Shown: one piece after another, positions 8,080 to 17,307 of the stretch
Position numbering within the stretch: the first letter of the stretch is position 1
Layout: each line of letters starts with the position of its first letter
NCBI GenBank assembly: GCA_031385325.1
Contig: JANNBJ010000016.1
Location: 1-40,160, forward strand
DNA: 40,160 bases
DNA from: SYFY01 sp031385325
GTDB taxonomy: Bacteria > Pseudomonadota > Gammaproteobacteria > Pseudomonadales > Azotimanducaceae
Direction: 5' to 3'
Made by a program: the position numbers and the translations under genes
Notes under the pieces: model-generated
Database searches by the model: none
What the model was told of the DNA's origin: nothing
Seen by the model: only the letters and a program-made list of their open reading frames with translations

Positions 8080-9333
8080 CTAACCCAGGGGTACTGAGAG
8101 CTTGACGCGCCAAAACCGCGTGCGAGCACCCTCGACACTGAAATCGTTGTCGGTGACGAGGATAAGTTCGTTCGGTGAGAGCACGACAAGCCCTTCCATA
8201 TCACAGTCCATCTCCGGCGCGTCATCTGTCGTGAGCACCAGTGACTTCGGAAGGACAGGCAAATCATCTGGTAGATCTGCAGCGGCACTCGATTGTTCAA
8301 GTGTTGGGCGGGTGCGGACGTCCATATGCACGGCCGGCACGTGGTACCGAGGACTCAATGTCACCTGATAGAGCTTCGTCGTTCGCGAAATGCGCTCCAG
8401 GATGACCAATCGATCCGGACCTGTAACGGCCATCTCGCTGACCTTGACGTCAGCCAATTCGACATCGCCAGCTTCATGGTCCCGCAGAAAACTTGCGGGT
8501 GCATCCAATGGATACAAAAATTGCCCGACCAGGACGCCGGTGCTGGCGTCAAGTTTCCACAGGCGCACGTGTCGAGCGTTTTCGCAGGCCTCCGCATCTG
8601 GATGGGCAAGAGGGCTCTGAAATACGAGATAGAGCCAGCGTTCATCCGGTGAGACTGCTACGGCCTCGAACCCTCGATTGAGCCGACGGCGCAACGCTAT
8701 CGCGGGCAGCACGGGCTTGACGACGTAGTCCGCGCCTTCGAGCGCTCTCTCGAGCCCCTTCGGAACCCAGCGCTCCAACACCTGTCCGTCCTGCCCGACG
8801 CGCAGCAGGGATGGCCCGTATTCGTCGGCGATCCAGAAGGTTCCGTTGGACAACGCCACGATTGCCTCGGTGTCGGCACCGGATGGATCGCTACCCAATG
8901 CTCCGCCGTTGAGGTCGAAAGCGGGTTCGACGTCGACGACGCCTGCGGGGATGGGAAGGCCCGAAATGACCCGTCCGCTGACACCATGCAGAGGAAGCCG
9001 TTGAACCAGACGAACCGTGTCGCCATTCAACCTGAGTTGGCAGATCGTTGGCCCCATGTCGGGGCGCGGCATGATCTTGGCGCCGTCCAACTTTTCGAGC
9101 GGCTTGAGATGTTCCAATCCGTAGCGTTCGATGGCTGGCTTGATCTTGAGATTGGGACCGCGGTCGGCGATTGCCCAGAACGTACCCGTCGGCTCACCCG
9201 GTCGTTGTGATAATCCTGACCCGAGGCCGAGCGTCAATCGCAGGCGCATGCCATTCGCAAGCGCGATGACTCCGAGCGAAACATCCCGCCACACCAGGCG
9301 CCGTGCTGTAAATTTTGGTCCCGACAGGGTCAT
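8080..9333 (-). CDS. Esterase-like activity of phytase family protein (PF13449-like)
   Basis: A 417-residue predicted beta-propeller of the phytase-like family. Typical features are F-W-A-I-A-D-R-G-P-N near the N-terminus, D-T-E-A-I-V followed by F-W-I-A-D-E-Y-G-P-S-L in the middle, G-F-E-A-V-A-V-S-P-D-E-R-W-L-Y, and M-D-C-D-M-E-G-L then I-L-V-T-D-N-D-F near the end. Phosphatase or esterase activity is a family-level guess. I see no signal peptide, although many relatives are exported, so the start or location may be atypical. The ATG at 9333 is preceded by GAAGAGAG. Neighbours do not suggest a pathway. Confidence 0.83.
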   Translation of the reverse strand: MTLSGPKFTARRLVWRDVSLGVIALANGMRLRLTLGLGSGLSQRPGEPTGTFWAIADRGPNLKIKPAIERYGLEHLKPLEKLDGAKIMPRPDMGPTICQLRLNGDTVRLVQRLPLHGVSGRVISGLPIPAGVVDVEPAFDLNGGALGSDPSGADTEAIVALSNGTFWIADEYGPSLLRVGQDGQVLERWVPKGLERALEGADYVVKPVLPAIALRRRLNRGFEAVAVSPDERWLYLVFQSPLAHPDAEACENARHVRLWKLDASTGVLVGQFLYPLDAPASFLRDHEAGDVELADVKVSEMAVTGPDRLVILERISRTTKLYQVTLSPRYHVPAVHMDVRTRPTLEQSSAAADLPDDLPVLPKSLVLTTDDAPEMDCDMEGLVVLSPNELILVTDNDFSVEGARTRFWRVKLSVPLG

Positions 9334-10229
9334 CTCTCTTCAAATCCAGGCTCGACTCAATCGTACCGTGCGACCGGTGGATTGTCGTTGCGTGAGCCAT
9401 TGTGGCTGGCGGCATCGCATTCAATCGTCGGCGTGGAAGAGGTGATGTCGCAGCACTGTTCGTCCGTCGTGGCACGCTGACACGCAGCTTGAAGCCAGCG
9501 AGGCCAGGAACGATCTTGCTTTTGACGAAGTCGAACAGGTCATTGTCAGTCTTCGCGGCGTTGTGATCGAACTTGACGTTGGGGCTCTTCGGCGCCGCCC
9601 AACGATCCCAGCAACGGGACTCGGCCACGATGAAGGATTAGGTTGTACTCTCCGGCTTGACCTCCGCGCTTCGTGCGATTCGAGCGCGTCGAGGTTCGTC
9701 ATAAAAATGCGGCCAGCTGGATTGCTCGGTGTAGTCCAGTTCTCGGGTGCTGGATGACGCCGGTGCGAGAGGACCACGACGACTAACAATCCATCTACGC
9801 CCCGTTGGAAATTCGCCCTTTTCAGACGCCGGGCAGATCCCTCATCGATGACGAACCGGCAGAAGCTGGGGCGCGCAGGCAGGCTCCTTTTTCCTCGAGT
9901 CAATGACGATTCATCTCTGGGGCGGTGATGAAGAATAGATTGACAGTGCATGGCTGTCGGCAACGTATGGTGTAGCCGATCTGCGCACAGATGGGGCACG
10001 TTGTGGCGCCAATGGATCAAGCGGCGTCGCTCGGCATCCTCGATGCACCAAAATTTCCTGGTGGGTGACGAGCGCTTTCACGGACGCCTCCGCTTGCCCG
10101 CGATCCGATGCCTGCTGATGCCCGGCATGCTCTTCCCGCAATCGGGGTCGTGACAGCGGGCAGAGCAAACTTTCAGACTTTGCAGCGCGAAAGAAACTGC
10201 ACCGAGTCATCACTTGAACTTGGGGAAGC
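9334..10229. other. Gene-free, probably degenerate stretch
   Basis: About 900 bases with only overlapping low-quality frames. One minus-strand segment near 9500-9625 reads like protein (N-V-K-F-D-H-N-A-A-K then F-D-F-V-K-S-K-I-V-P-G-L) but breaks down on both sides, as if a coding remnant were interrupted by shifts. I could not identify a family. Confidence 0.45.
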
Positions 10230-10868
10230 ATGAGCATCGCGGAATATGGCCAGTATGACGGTCTGGGTCTCGCTGAACTGCGTTGTACAGCAGTTGCCCA
10301 AGCTCGCAATGAAGGACATCAAGGCCGGCATTCCCCAGGGCGCGTTCGCGAGTTGCGGCAGCGTCTGGACGATACCGTTGTTTTGCTCGAAGGTTTCGGG
10401 CATCGCTGCTAAACGGTACCCATCGATTGTGACAGCGATGCCTTCTACGAATCGACGATCCGCCTCTGGGCAGCGGAATGGAATCGTTTGCGGCGATGAC
10501 CGGGCGGAAGATCAAACCAGAACCCAGTTTCACGCAGCGTCGGCACGGTGATGCGCGACCATGACGTCTTGCTGACCCCAGGGCTTGCGCGCGACGTGGC
10601 GAAACGCGGCGAACTGGACCAGAACGCCTCGGGCGTCACACCGCTCGCGTGGTGGGCGCAAATCATTGCCGACTATTCCCCGTTCACCGCCTTGTTGATC
10701 ACCACCGGCCAGCCAGCGATCATGCTGCCGCTTTGGCAGGCGAAATCCGGCCCCCTCGCCATGCAGTTCGTCGGCCGACTCGGCGACGAGGAGACTCTGT
10801 ACAGCCTTGCCGGGCAACTCGAACAGACGCTGCCGTGGGCCGGCCGCCGTCCACCGTTCTATTCATGA
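10230..10868 (+). pseudogene. Shattered amidase-signature-family gene
   Basis: Several amidase pieces lie in order but in different frames with large internal deletions. An N-terminal piece from 10230 reads Y-G-Q-Y-D-G-L-G-L-A-E-L. A short piece near 10300-10350 reads D-I-K-A-G-I-P-Q-G-A-F-A. From 10431 comes D-A-F-Y-E-S-T-I-R-L-W-A-A-E-W-N, then, one frame over, A-A-M-T-G-R-K-I-K-P-E-P. A good C-terminal piece follows from about 10533 to 10868: M-R-D-H-D-V-L-L-T-P-G-L-A, T-T-G-Q-P-A-I-M-L-P-L and G-D-E-E-T-L-Y-S-L-A-G-Q-L-E-Q, ending in P-W-A-G-R-R-P-P-F. The Gly/Ser-rich catalytic core, with the Ser-Ser-Lys triad, is absent. About 210 codons remain of an expected 450-500. Nonfunctional. Confidence 0.8.
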
Positions 10869-11252
10869 GAGGTTGGCCTGTGGAGTGGTCGAATGAATCC
10901 GGACACTCCAGTAGGCGAGAATAGCCGCCGACGAGCAACAGGGCGACTGTGTGCTGACCAGTTACGGGGCAACTGAAAGTCTCTGGGGAAAACCAGATTC
11001 TCACGAAGTCGAAACAATTTAGATTCTTTGGTTCCATTCACAAGAGCAGGCGCTTTCGGAGGGCTCGCGTCTGTTGCCAAGGCCTCGGACCATGACGACA
11101 CCTGCAATGCTGTACTCTCCGAAAAAACACTACGAGGCGCAGGCGTGGGCGTGGATATCGATGAAACCGGACGAGTTAACAAGGCTGCGGTCGTTGATCT
11201 TGCGGTTGACTTCGAGAGGTGTGAGATAACTGACAGATTTTGGTTGATTTGT
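10869..11252. other. Stretch without a recognisable gene, at the 3' side of tRNA-Ser
   Basis: About 380 bases between the amidase remnant and the tRNA 3' end. Only weak open frames with no domain. No repeat of the tRNA 3' end was seen here. Confidence 0.5.
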
Positions 11253-11342
11253 TGGCGGAGGGGGTGGGATTAGAACCCACGGTAGGGATAAACCTACGCC
11301 GGTTTTCAAGACCGGTGTTTTCAACCACTCAACCACCCCTCC
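11253..11342 (-). tRNA. tRNA-Ser (anticodon UGA)
   Basis: Folds as a class II tRNA with a long variable arm. The 7-bp acceptor stem pairs GGAGGGG (11336-11342) with CCCCTCC (11257-11263), followed by discriminator G and an encoded CCA (11253-11255). The anticodon stem pairs CCGGT with ACCGG around loop CTTGAAA; the anticodon TGA is at 11306-11308. The T arm contains GGGTTCTAATCCC. The long variable arm and anticodon both indicate serine, reading UCA and related codons. Its 3' end faces the degenerate 4-11 kb region. Confidence 0.97.
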
Positions 11343-11398
11343 GGTAGGGGCGACATGTTACCTGAGGAACCCGGCGTATCGTAAGCGCGGGCTGAGGC

Positions 11399-12427
11399 TC
11401 AGTCGTCGTAACCTTGCGGGTGTCGACTCTGCCATCGCCACACGTCAGCGCACATCCGATCAAGATCGTACTCAGCCTCCCAGCCAAGTTCGGTCCGTGC
11501 CTTGTCCGGGTTGGCATAGGTGCTGCCGGCATCGCCAGGTCTTCGGTCGGTCAGATCGTACGGAATCGGTTTGCCACTCGCGCGCTCGAAAGCCTTGATT
11601 GCATCGAGTACCGAATAACCTCGGCCAGTACCGAGATTGTGGACGGCGATCCGCGGACCTTGGGAGAGGTAGTTGAGCGCCGCAAGGTGACCGCGTGCAA
11701 GATCGACGACATGAATGTAATCGCGCACGCCGGTGCCATCTGGGGTGTCGTAGTCACTTCCGAATACACGCAGGCGTGCGAGCCGGCCGACTGCGACCTG
11801 ACTGATGTAGGGCATCAGATTGTTGGGAATGTCGCGTGGGTCCTCGCCGATTTCACCACTCGCGTGAGCACCTACAGGGTTGAAGTAGCGCAGTATCGAG
11901 ATCCGCCAGGCTGGATCACTGCGATACAGATCCTGGAGAACGTATTCGACCATCAATTTGGTCTGACCGTAGGGGTTGATCGCGCCGATAGTTGCAGTTT
12001 CACTGACTGGAACCTGTTCAGGAATGCCGTAAACGGTGGCTGAGGAACTGAACACCAGCGTTTTGACCCCCGCAGTCCCCATGGCGTTGATCAGCGACAG
12101 GGTGCCGTGCATGTTGTTGTCGTAGTAGCGCAGTGGTTCGGAAACCGACTCGCCAACGGCCTTTAGCCCGGCGAAGTGGATGACGGCGTCGATCGTGTGT
12201 CTGGTGAAGATGTCAGCGAGTGTCGCGTTGTCTCGTATGTCACCTTGAATGAATTCAAGTTTGCGCTGGGTAATCGTTTCGACAGCCTGTAGCGAGCGGC
12301 GGCTACTGTTGGAAAGATTATCCAGTACCACGACCTCGTAGCCGGCTTGCAACAGTTCCACGCACATGTGGCTGCCGATATAACCGGCGCCACCGGTGAC
12401 CAGAATGGCTTGTTTTCGGTTCGTCAT
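11399..12427 (-). CDS. galE: UDP-glucose 4-epimerase
   Basis: Interconverts UDP-glucose and UDP-galactose, supplying galactose for polysaccharide. It is a 342-residue extended short-chain dehydrogenase: NAD-binding G-G-A-G-Y-I-G at about residues 11-17, catalytic S-S-S-A-T-V-Y-G, and the Y-x3-K pair in N-P-Y-G-Q-T-K. R-Y-F-N-P-V-G-A, G-T-G-V-R-D-Y-I-H-V-V-D and the C-terminal R-R-P-G-D-A are typical GalE blocks. The frame stays open 51 bases upstream to 12478, but the ATG at 12427 (M-T-N-R-K-Q-A-I-L-V-T-G) gives the standard N-terminus. Third gene of a minus-strand group with the uronate epimerase and the sugar dehydrogenase. Confidence 0.96.
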   Translation of the reverse strand: MTNRKQAILVTGGAGYIGSHMCVELLQAGYEVVVLDNLSNSSRRSLQAVETITQRKLEFIQGDIRDNATLADIFTRHTIDAVIHFAGLKAVGESVSEPLRYYDNNMHGTLSLINAMGTAGVKTLVFSSSATVYGIPEQVPVSETATIGAINPYGQTKLMVEYVLQDLYRSDPAWRISILRYFNPVGAHASGEIGEDPRDIPNNLMPYISQVAVGRLARLRVFGSDYDTPDGTGVRDYIHVVDLARGHLAALNYLSQGPRIAVHNLGTGRGYSVLDAIKAFERASGKPIPYDLTDRRPGDAGSTYANPDKARTELGWEAEYDLDRMCADVWRWQSRHPQGYDD

Positions 12428-12489
12428 CTTGTTTTTGCGTCCATAACCGTTGCGGTGCTTGATTGAGTGGTAACTCACACGTGCTCAGC

Positions 12490-13506
12490 TCAAGCGATTT
12501 TCAGTCCGTAGTATTCCCTGTACCAGCTAACAAAGTTTGCAATACCCGTCTCAATCGGCGTGTCCGGCTTGTAAGCAACGTCACGAACGAGGTCTTCTAC
12601 ACTCGCATAGGTGTCCGGGACATCTCCAGGTTGCAGTGGTAGCAGATTCAGCTTGGCCGATTTGCCAAGAACCTGCTCCAGCACATTGATGTAGTGCGAC
12701 AGCTGAACCGGATTGTTACCGCCGATGTTGTAGATGCGATAAGGCGCCGATGAGCTGGCGGGATCCGGATGGCTCGCATCCCAGTTCGGGTCGGGTTTGG
12801 CGGGTCGATCAACTACCCGGGTGATCCCCTCAACGATGTCGTCAATGTAGGTGAAATCGCGGGTGTGATGGCCGTGGTTGTAAACGTCGATCGGCTCGCC
12901 AGCGAGGATCTTGCGCGTGAAGAGGAAGAGTGCCATGTCTGGTCGACCCCAAGGACCATATACCGTGAAAAACCGCAGTCCCGTGACCGGAACACGGAAC
13001 AAGTGAGCATAAGTGTGGGCCATCAGTTCATTGGATTTTTTGGATGCCGCATACATGCTCAACGGATGATCGACCCCGTGGTGCGGTGAGAACGGCATGT
13101 TGGTGTGCGCGCCATAGACTGAGCTTGAAGAGGCGAACACCAGGTGTTCGCACCCTTGCTGCCGCACGCTTTCCAGAATGTTCATGAACCCCGTGATGTT
13201 CGAGTCGATGTAGACCCAGGGGTTTTCGAGGGAAAAACGCACGCCAGCTTGTGCGGCGAGGTGAATCACTCGTTGTGGCTGGCTTGTGCGAAACACCTCG
13301 CTCACTGCTTCGCGATTGGCCAGATCAATGCGATGAAAGCTGAATCCTGGGCGGCGGGTCAGTCGGTCGAGGCGCGCTTCCTTCAGCGAAACTTCGTAGT
13401 AGTCATTGACGTTGTCGATGGCCACCACTTCATCACCACGATCAAGCAGTCGATGAGCGGTTGCAGAGCCAATGAAACCGGCGGCGCCGGTGACCAGAAT
13501 TTTCAT
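12490..13506 (-). CDS. NAD-dependent UDP-glucuronate 4-epimerase-type protein
   Basis: A 338-residue extended short-chain dehydrogenase of the CapI/LpsL group, most likely UDP-glucuronate to UDP-galacturonate. It opens M-K-I-L-V-T-G-A-A-G-F-I-G-S; N-D-Y-Y-E-V-S-L-K-E-A-R-L is characteristic of uronate epimerases. S-S-S-S-V-Y-G and Y-A-A-S-K-K supply the catalytic Ser, Tyr and Lys, and R-F-F-T-V-Y-G-P-W-G-R-P-D-M-A is the family's substrate loop. It lies 19 bp downstream of the dehydrogenase gene. An N-acetylated uronic acid substrate is possible, given the TviB-like neighbour. Confidence 0.9.
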   Translation of the reverse strand: MKILVTGAAGFIGSATAHRLLDRGDEVVAIDNVNDYYEVSLKEARLDRLTRRPGFSFHRIDLANREAVSEVFRTSQPQRVIHLAAQAGVRFSLENPWVYIDSNITGFMNILESVRQQGCEHLVFASSSSVYGAHTNMPFSPHHGVDHPLSMYAASKKSNELMAHTYAHLFRVPVTGLRFFTVYGPWGRPDMALFLFTRKILAGEPIDVYNHGHHTRDFTYIDDIVEGITRVVDRPAKPDPNWDASHPDPASSSAPYRIYNIGGNNPVQLSHYINVLEQVLGKSAKLNLLPLQPGDVPDTYASVEDLVRDVAYKPDTPIETGIANFVSWYREYYGLKIA

Positions 13507-13525
13507 GGTTTGACGGGGCTCTTCC

Positions 13526-14854
13526 CTACAACCGGGCCGTCACGATATCTCGCGGCAGTACATGCTTGACGTCAAAAATGACGCAGGCCTCGCGGCCAAG
13601 CTTTCGTACGTCGCGGCCGAGAGCACGGAACTGATCATGACTCACGGCGAGAATCACGGCGTCGTAAGTACCCGGTTCCGCGCGGTCGATGAGATGCAGA
13701 CCATACTCATGCAGCGCGCTGGCCGGGCTGACCCAAGGGTCGATGACGTCTACCTGCAGGTTGTAACGGGTCAATCCACGCACGAGATCAACGACTCGGG
13801 TGTTGCGGATATCCGGGCAGTTTTCCTTGAACGCCAGACCCAGGACGAGTACTCGTCCGCCTACCGGATTGATCCCTGCCGTCGTCATCAACATCGCTAC
13901 GCGATCTGCGATGTGCTCGCCCAGGCGATCGTTGATCCGGCGTCCTGACAGGATCACTTCGGGATATATGCCCAATGCCTGCGCCTTATGGGTCAGGTAG
14001 TACGGATCCACGCCGATGCAGTGTCCGCCGACCAGCCCCGGACGAAAGTCGAGAAAGTTCCATTTGGTGCGTGCGGCCGCCAGCACGTCTTCGGTATCGA
14101 TGTTCATACGTTCGAAAATCAGCGCAAGTTCGTTGACCAGTGCGATATTGAGATCTCGCTGAGTGTTCTCGATGACCTTGGCTGCTTCAGCCACTCGAAT
14201 ACTTGGTGCCTTATGCGTGCCCGCGACGATGATGAGGTTATAAAGTCGGTCGATAAAATCTGCAGCCGCAGGCGTTGAACCCGATGTGACCTTGCGAATG
14301 TTGGGCAGGCGATGTTGTCGATCACCCGGGTTGATACGTTCCGGGCTGTAGCCGACAAAAAAGTCGACATTGCACTTCAGTCCCGAGACTTGCTCCAGCA
14401 CCGGCACACAGTCTTCTTCGGTGGCGCCGGGATAGACCGTGGATTCATAAACGACGACATCGCCGTGTTTCAAAACGACGCCAATAGTCTTGCTCGCTGC
14501 GAGTAATGGGCCCAGGTCGGGGCGACGATACTGGTCGATGGGGGTCGGGACGGTAACGATGAAAACGTTGCAGTCGGCGAGATCTTCAACCAGCGTGGTG
14601 AAATGCAGATTGTCGGCGTTGCGTAGTTCCTCGGGTGGAGTCTCCAGTGTGTGGTCCGAACCGAGTTGTAGCTCGGCGACCCGAGCGCCAGAGATATCGA
14701 ACCCGGTAGTGTCCAGCTGTTTGCCAAATTCAACGGCAAGCGGAAGGCCGACGTATCCCAATCCAATGATTGCGACTCGGGCTTGCCGTGGGTCTGACTG
14801 CTTGAACATGCACAAGAATCCATGTTGTGGTCCGGAAGTATATCCGAGGTTCAT
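13526..14854 (-). CDS. VipA/TviB-type UDP-N-acetylhexosamine 6-dehydrogenase
   Basis: Oxidises a UDP-N-acetylhexosamine to the uronic acid with two NAD+, for acidic exopolysaccharide. Rossmann motif I-I-G-L-G-Y-V-G-L-P-L-A-V-E-F-G-K near the N-terminus; the active-site Cys lies in G-G-H-C-I-G-V-D-P-Y-Y; Y-S-P-E-R-I-N-P-G-D and V-I-E-N-T-Q-R-D-L-N-I-A-L are hallmarks of the TviB/WbpO branch and differ from UDP-glucose dehydrogenase. The ATG at 14854 has AAAGGGA a few bases upstream. An ATG at 14809 (M-F-K-Q-S-D-P) would be closer to the family's usual length, so the start is uncertain. First gene of the group, divergent from the tyrosine kinase gene. Confidence 0.92.
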   Translation of the reverse strand: MNLGYTSGPQHGFLCMFKQSDPRQARVAIIGLGYVGLPLAVEFGKQLDTTGFDISGARVAELQLGSDHTLETPPEELRNADNLHFTTLVEDLADCNVFIVTVPTPIDQYRRPDLGPLLAASKTIGVVLKHGDVVVYESTVYPGATEEDCVPVLEQVSGLKCNVDFFVGYSPERINPGDRQHRLPNIRKVTSGSTPAAADFIDRLYNLIIVAGTHKAPSIRVAEAAKVIENTQRDLNIALVNELALIFERMNIDTEDVLAAARTKWNFLDFRPGLVGGHCIGVDPYYLTHKAQALGIYPEVILSGRRINDRLGEHIADRVAMLMTTAGINPVGGRVLVLGLAFKENCPDIRNTRVVDLVRGLTRYNLQVDVIDPWVSPASALHEYGLHLIDRAEPGTYDAVILAVSHDQFRALGRDVRKLGREACVIFDVKHVLPRDIVTARL

Positions 14855-15047
14855 CTGTCCCTTTCATGGCTTCACTAGCCGGTTTGTGGTGTGGCTTCAG
14901 CCTTTCCCTGTACGGGTTCTCAATTTTTTCAACACCTTACATCGACCGCCGCTTCAGACTGTAAGATGCCGGCATCAGAGTGGCCCTCAAGCAGAGGGTC
15001 TTGAAAGGGATGGCCCGCAGGCGTGACCCTGGGCCCACAAGGAATCT

Positions 15048-15977
15048 ATGAGCACGATCGAGAGAGCGGCGTCGGTTCAGGATGGGCAGCCGGACCCGGG
15101 TAGCGAAGCACGCCCGGATTTGGCTCCATCTGGCAGAGTGCCCTCGCTGGAAGCACGGATTACAACTCGCCGACGGCCCTTGGGTGGGCGGTGCGAGATC
15201 GACCTCGAGGCGATGGCGGCGCGAGGGTTCCTGGTACCAGGTGAGGGGCGCAATCAACTAGCCCAGGAACTGCGGCGCATCAAACGCCCCTTGCTGCTCA
15301 ACATTCGCAGAAGTGAGGCGCTTGGAAGTTCGGCGATCACGACTCCGGGAGCCGAGCAACGCGCCTCCAACTTCATCATGGTGACGAGTGCGTTGCCAGG
15401 TGAAGGCAAGACTTATACCTCGACCAACCTTGCGATCAGTATTGCGGCTGAAATCGACCGCAGTGCATTGCTGGTTGACGCCGACGTGGCCAAGCGGGAT
15501 TTGTCCCGTCAGTTTGATCTTGGTGGTTACGCAGGTCTGACCGAAGCGCTGACCAATCCGAATGTCCATCCTGATACCTACACCCTGGGAACGAACATCG
15601 ACCGACTGGAGTTGATGTCATCGGGTGTACGTGAGGACAATGTCGATGAGTTGTTCGCCAGCAATAACATGAGCCGCCGCCTTCGAGCGCTTTCCCGGCT
15701 TGATCCTTCGCGGATTGTGGTATTTGACGGTCCGCCTTTGTTGGTCACTACCGAAGCCAAGGTACTTGCTCAATATATGGCTCAGATCGTTCTGGTCATT
15801 GAAGCCGGCAAGACTCCACGGGACGCTGTTGAACATGCGTTGAGGTTGCTGGCTGATCAACCTTCGGTGTCCGTGGTTCTGAACAAGACCTCCCGTCCCA
15901 TCGGTAACGACTATGGATACGGATATGGTTATGGATATGGTTATGGGGCGGATTCCTCGCCCGAGGCAGATCGTTAG
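15048..15977 (+). CDS. XrtA-associated tyrosine autokinase (exopolysaccharide BY-kinase)
   Basis: Cytoplasmic bacterial tyrosine kinase of the type found in exosortase A/PEP-CTERM exopolysaccharide loci, which controls polymer chain length or export by autophosphorylation. Walker A S-A-L-P-G-E-G-K-T at about 114-122, Walker A' L-L-V-D-A-D-V near 140-146, Walker B V-V-F-D-G-P-P-L-L. The C-terminus has six consecutive Tyr-Gly pairs (DNA 15912-15947, partly a 12-bp tandem repeat), the expected autophosphorylation cluster. No membrane helices, so the polysaccharide co-polymerase partner must be a separate protein outside this window. AAGGA lies 4-5 bases before the ATG. 309 residues. Confidence 0.9.
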   Translation: MSTIERAASVQDGQPDPGSEARPDLAPSGRVPSLEARITTRRRPLGGRCEIDLEAMAARGFLVPGEGRNQLAQELRRIKRPLLLNIRRSEALGSSAITTPGAEQRASNFIMVTSALPGEGKTYTSTNLAISIAAEIDRSALLVDADVAKRDLSRQFDLGGYAGLTEALTNPNVHPDTYTLGTNIDRLELMSSGVREDNVDELFASNNMSRRLRALSRLDPSRIVVFDGPPLLVTTEAKVLAQYMAQIVLVIEAGKTPRDAVEHALRLLADQPSVSVVLNKTSRPIGNDYGYGYGYGYGYGADSSPEADR

Positions 15978-16157
15978 CGTCTGGAACAGGCGCGGTGAGT
16001 CTGCTGACTTCGGCTGGTCACATCGAGAGCGGGCCACATCGGGGACCACATCGAAAGTGGGGTCAGGAGGAGGGGGCAGGGAAAATATGCAGTATCTCTT
16101 CTCCACATAGGCATTGATCTCGGCTAGAGTTTCCCTTCAATTGCTGTCAGGTTGGCA

Positions 16158-17270
16158 ATGTACGAACAACATTTTGGTCTCTCGGCTAAGCCATTCCAGC
16201 TGTCGCCTGACGCCTCATTCTTTTATCCGAGCAAAGAGCACAAGCGGGCGCTGTCGTTTTTACAATATGGGCTGAGCCAGGCTGATGGTTTTATCGTCAT
16301 CACCGGCAACGTGGGCACAGGAAAAACGACGCTGGTCCAGACTCTGCTGCGGGATCTCGATCAATCGCAGATGGCCGTTGCAACGCTCGTCACTTCCAAT
16401 CTCGATGAAGAAGATCTGCTCAAGTTTGTCGCCACAGAATTCGGCGTTCGCTCACATGCCAACTCCAAAGCTGAACTGTTGAAAGATCTTGAACATGCTT
16501 TTCAGCAAGAGGTGCGGGCTAATCGTCGCGTGCTCCTGATTGTCGACGAAGCCCAGAATCTGCCGGCCATGTCGGTTGAAGAATTGCGGATGCTTTCCAA
16601 CTTTCAGATGAACGGGAAGCCACTGCTGCAGATCTTTTTGCTGGGTCAGCAGGAATTTCGTGCAACCCTTCTCTCGGAAGGCTTTGAACAACTGCGTCAG
16701 CGCGTGATTGCCACGTACCACTTGAACCCGCTGAGCCTCGAAGAGACCCAGACCTATATTGAGCATCGGTTGCGCAAAGTTGGCTGGAAAGAGTTCCCCA
16801 AGTTTACGTCCACGGCGTTCGAAGCAATCTTTGAGTTCTGCGATGGTGTCCCGCGGCGGATCAATAACCTGTGCGACAGACTTCTGCTGTTTGCCTATCT
16901 TGAATCCCTGGATGTCATCGATGGTGAGGACGTCAACCTGGTCGCAGAGGAAATCGGTGAGGAGTTCCTGGGTGGTACGCATGACAATCTGGCCGAAAAA
17001 CCTGCTGGGTCCCGAGCCCGCCAGGAAGTGTTTGATGCACCCGACCGTCCGCTCGAAACGGTTGCGCGTGGGCTGTTTGACAAAGCTGATCTGACCCAGA
17101 GACTGGCGACGCTTGAACGGGCTATCGATGGTCTTGGTCATGGCATCAAGACCGAGCTTTCCGACGTGCGCGAAGAGCTTTCCTATCTGCGCCTGTTGCT
17201 GGAGGATCTGCATCAGGTGGTGAGCGACAGCAAGACGGGCAAGGGTGCATCGAACGGACATCCGAAATAA
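16158..17270 (+). CDS. XrtA/PEP-CTERM-associated secretion ATPase (ExeA-like AAA)
   Basis: Cytoplasmic AAA ATPase of the ExeA/GspA-like family found in exosortase A exopolysaccharide loci; the exact role is unknown. From the ATG at 16158 (M-Y-E-Q-H-F-G-L-S-A-K-P-F) it is 370 residues. Walker A G-N-V-G-T-G-K-T-T at 50-58, Walker B V-L-L-I-V-D-E-A-Q at 125-133, then L-R-M-L-S-N-F, the sensor-like L-G-Q-Q-E-F, and the C-terminal G-V-P-R-R-I-N-N-L-C-D-R-L-L. A TTG six bases upstream would add two residues. The tail beyond about residue 280 is variable and predicted helical. Probably co-transcribed with the kinase 180 bp upstream. Confidence 0.9.
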   Translation: MYEQHFGLSAKPFQLSPDASFFYPSKEHKRALSFLQYGLSQADGFIVITGNVGTGKTTLVQTLLRDLDQSQMAVATLVTSNLDEEDLLKFVATEFGVRSHANSKAELLKDLEHAFQQEVRANRRVLLIVDEAQNLPAMSVEELRMLSNFQMNGKPLLQIFLLGQQEFRATLLSEGFEQLRQRVIATYHLNPLSLEETQTYIEHRLRKVGWKEFPKFTSTAFEAIFEFCDGVPRRINNLCDRLLLFAYLESLDVIDGEDVNLVAEEIGEEFLGGTHDNLAEKPAGSRARQEVFDAPDRPLETVARGLFDKADLTQRLATLERAIDGLGHGIKTELSDVREELSYLRLLLEDLHQVVSDSKTGKGASNGHPK

Positions 17271-17287
17271 GGTTGATCCGGTCAGCT

Positions 17288-17307
17288 GACTTCAGCTATC
17301 TGAAGTC
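17288..17307. terminator. Perfect 8-bp stem-loop between convergent genes
   Basis: GACTTCAG (17288-17295) pairs perfectly with CTGAAGTC (17300-17307) across a 4-base loop. It lies between the convergent ATPase and dnaE2 genes and covers the dnaE2 stop codon. No U-run is present on either side, so a bidirectional terminator role is only likely by position. Confidence 0.5.

Noticed and set aside
9421..10020. Minus-strand open frame of about 199 residues
   Set aside because: Composition is Arg/Ser/Pro-rich with no ribosome site or domain; only a short piece in another frame looks protein-like.
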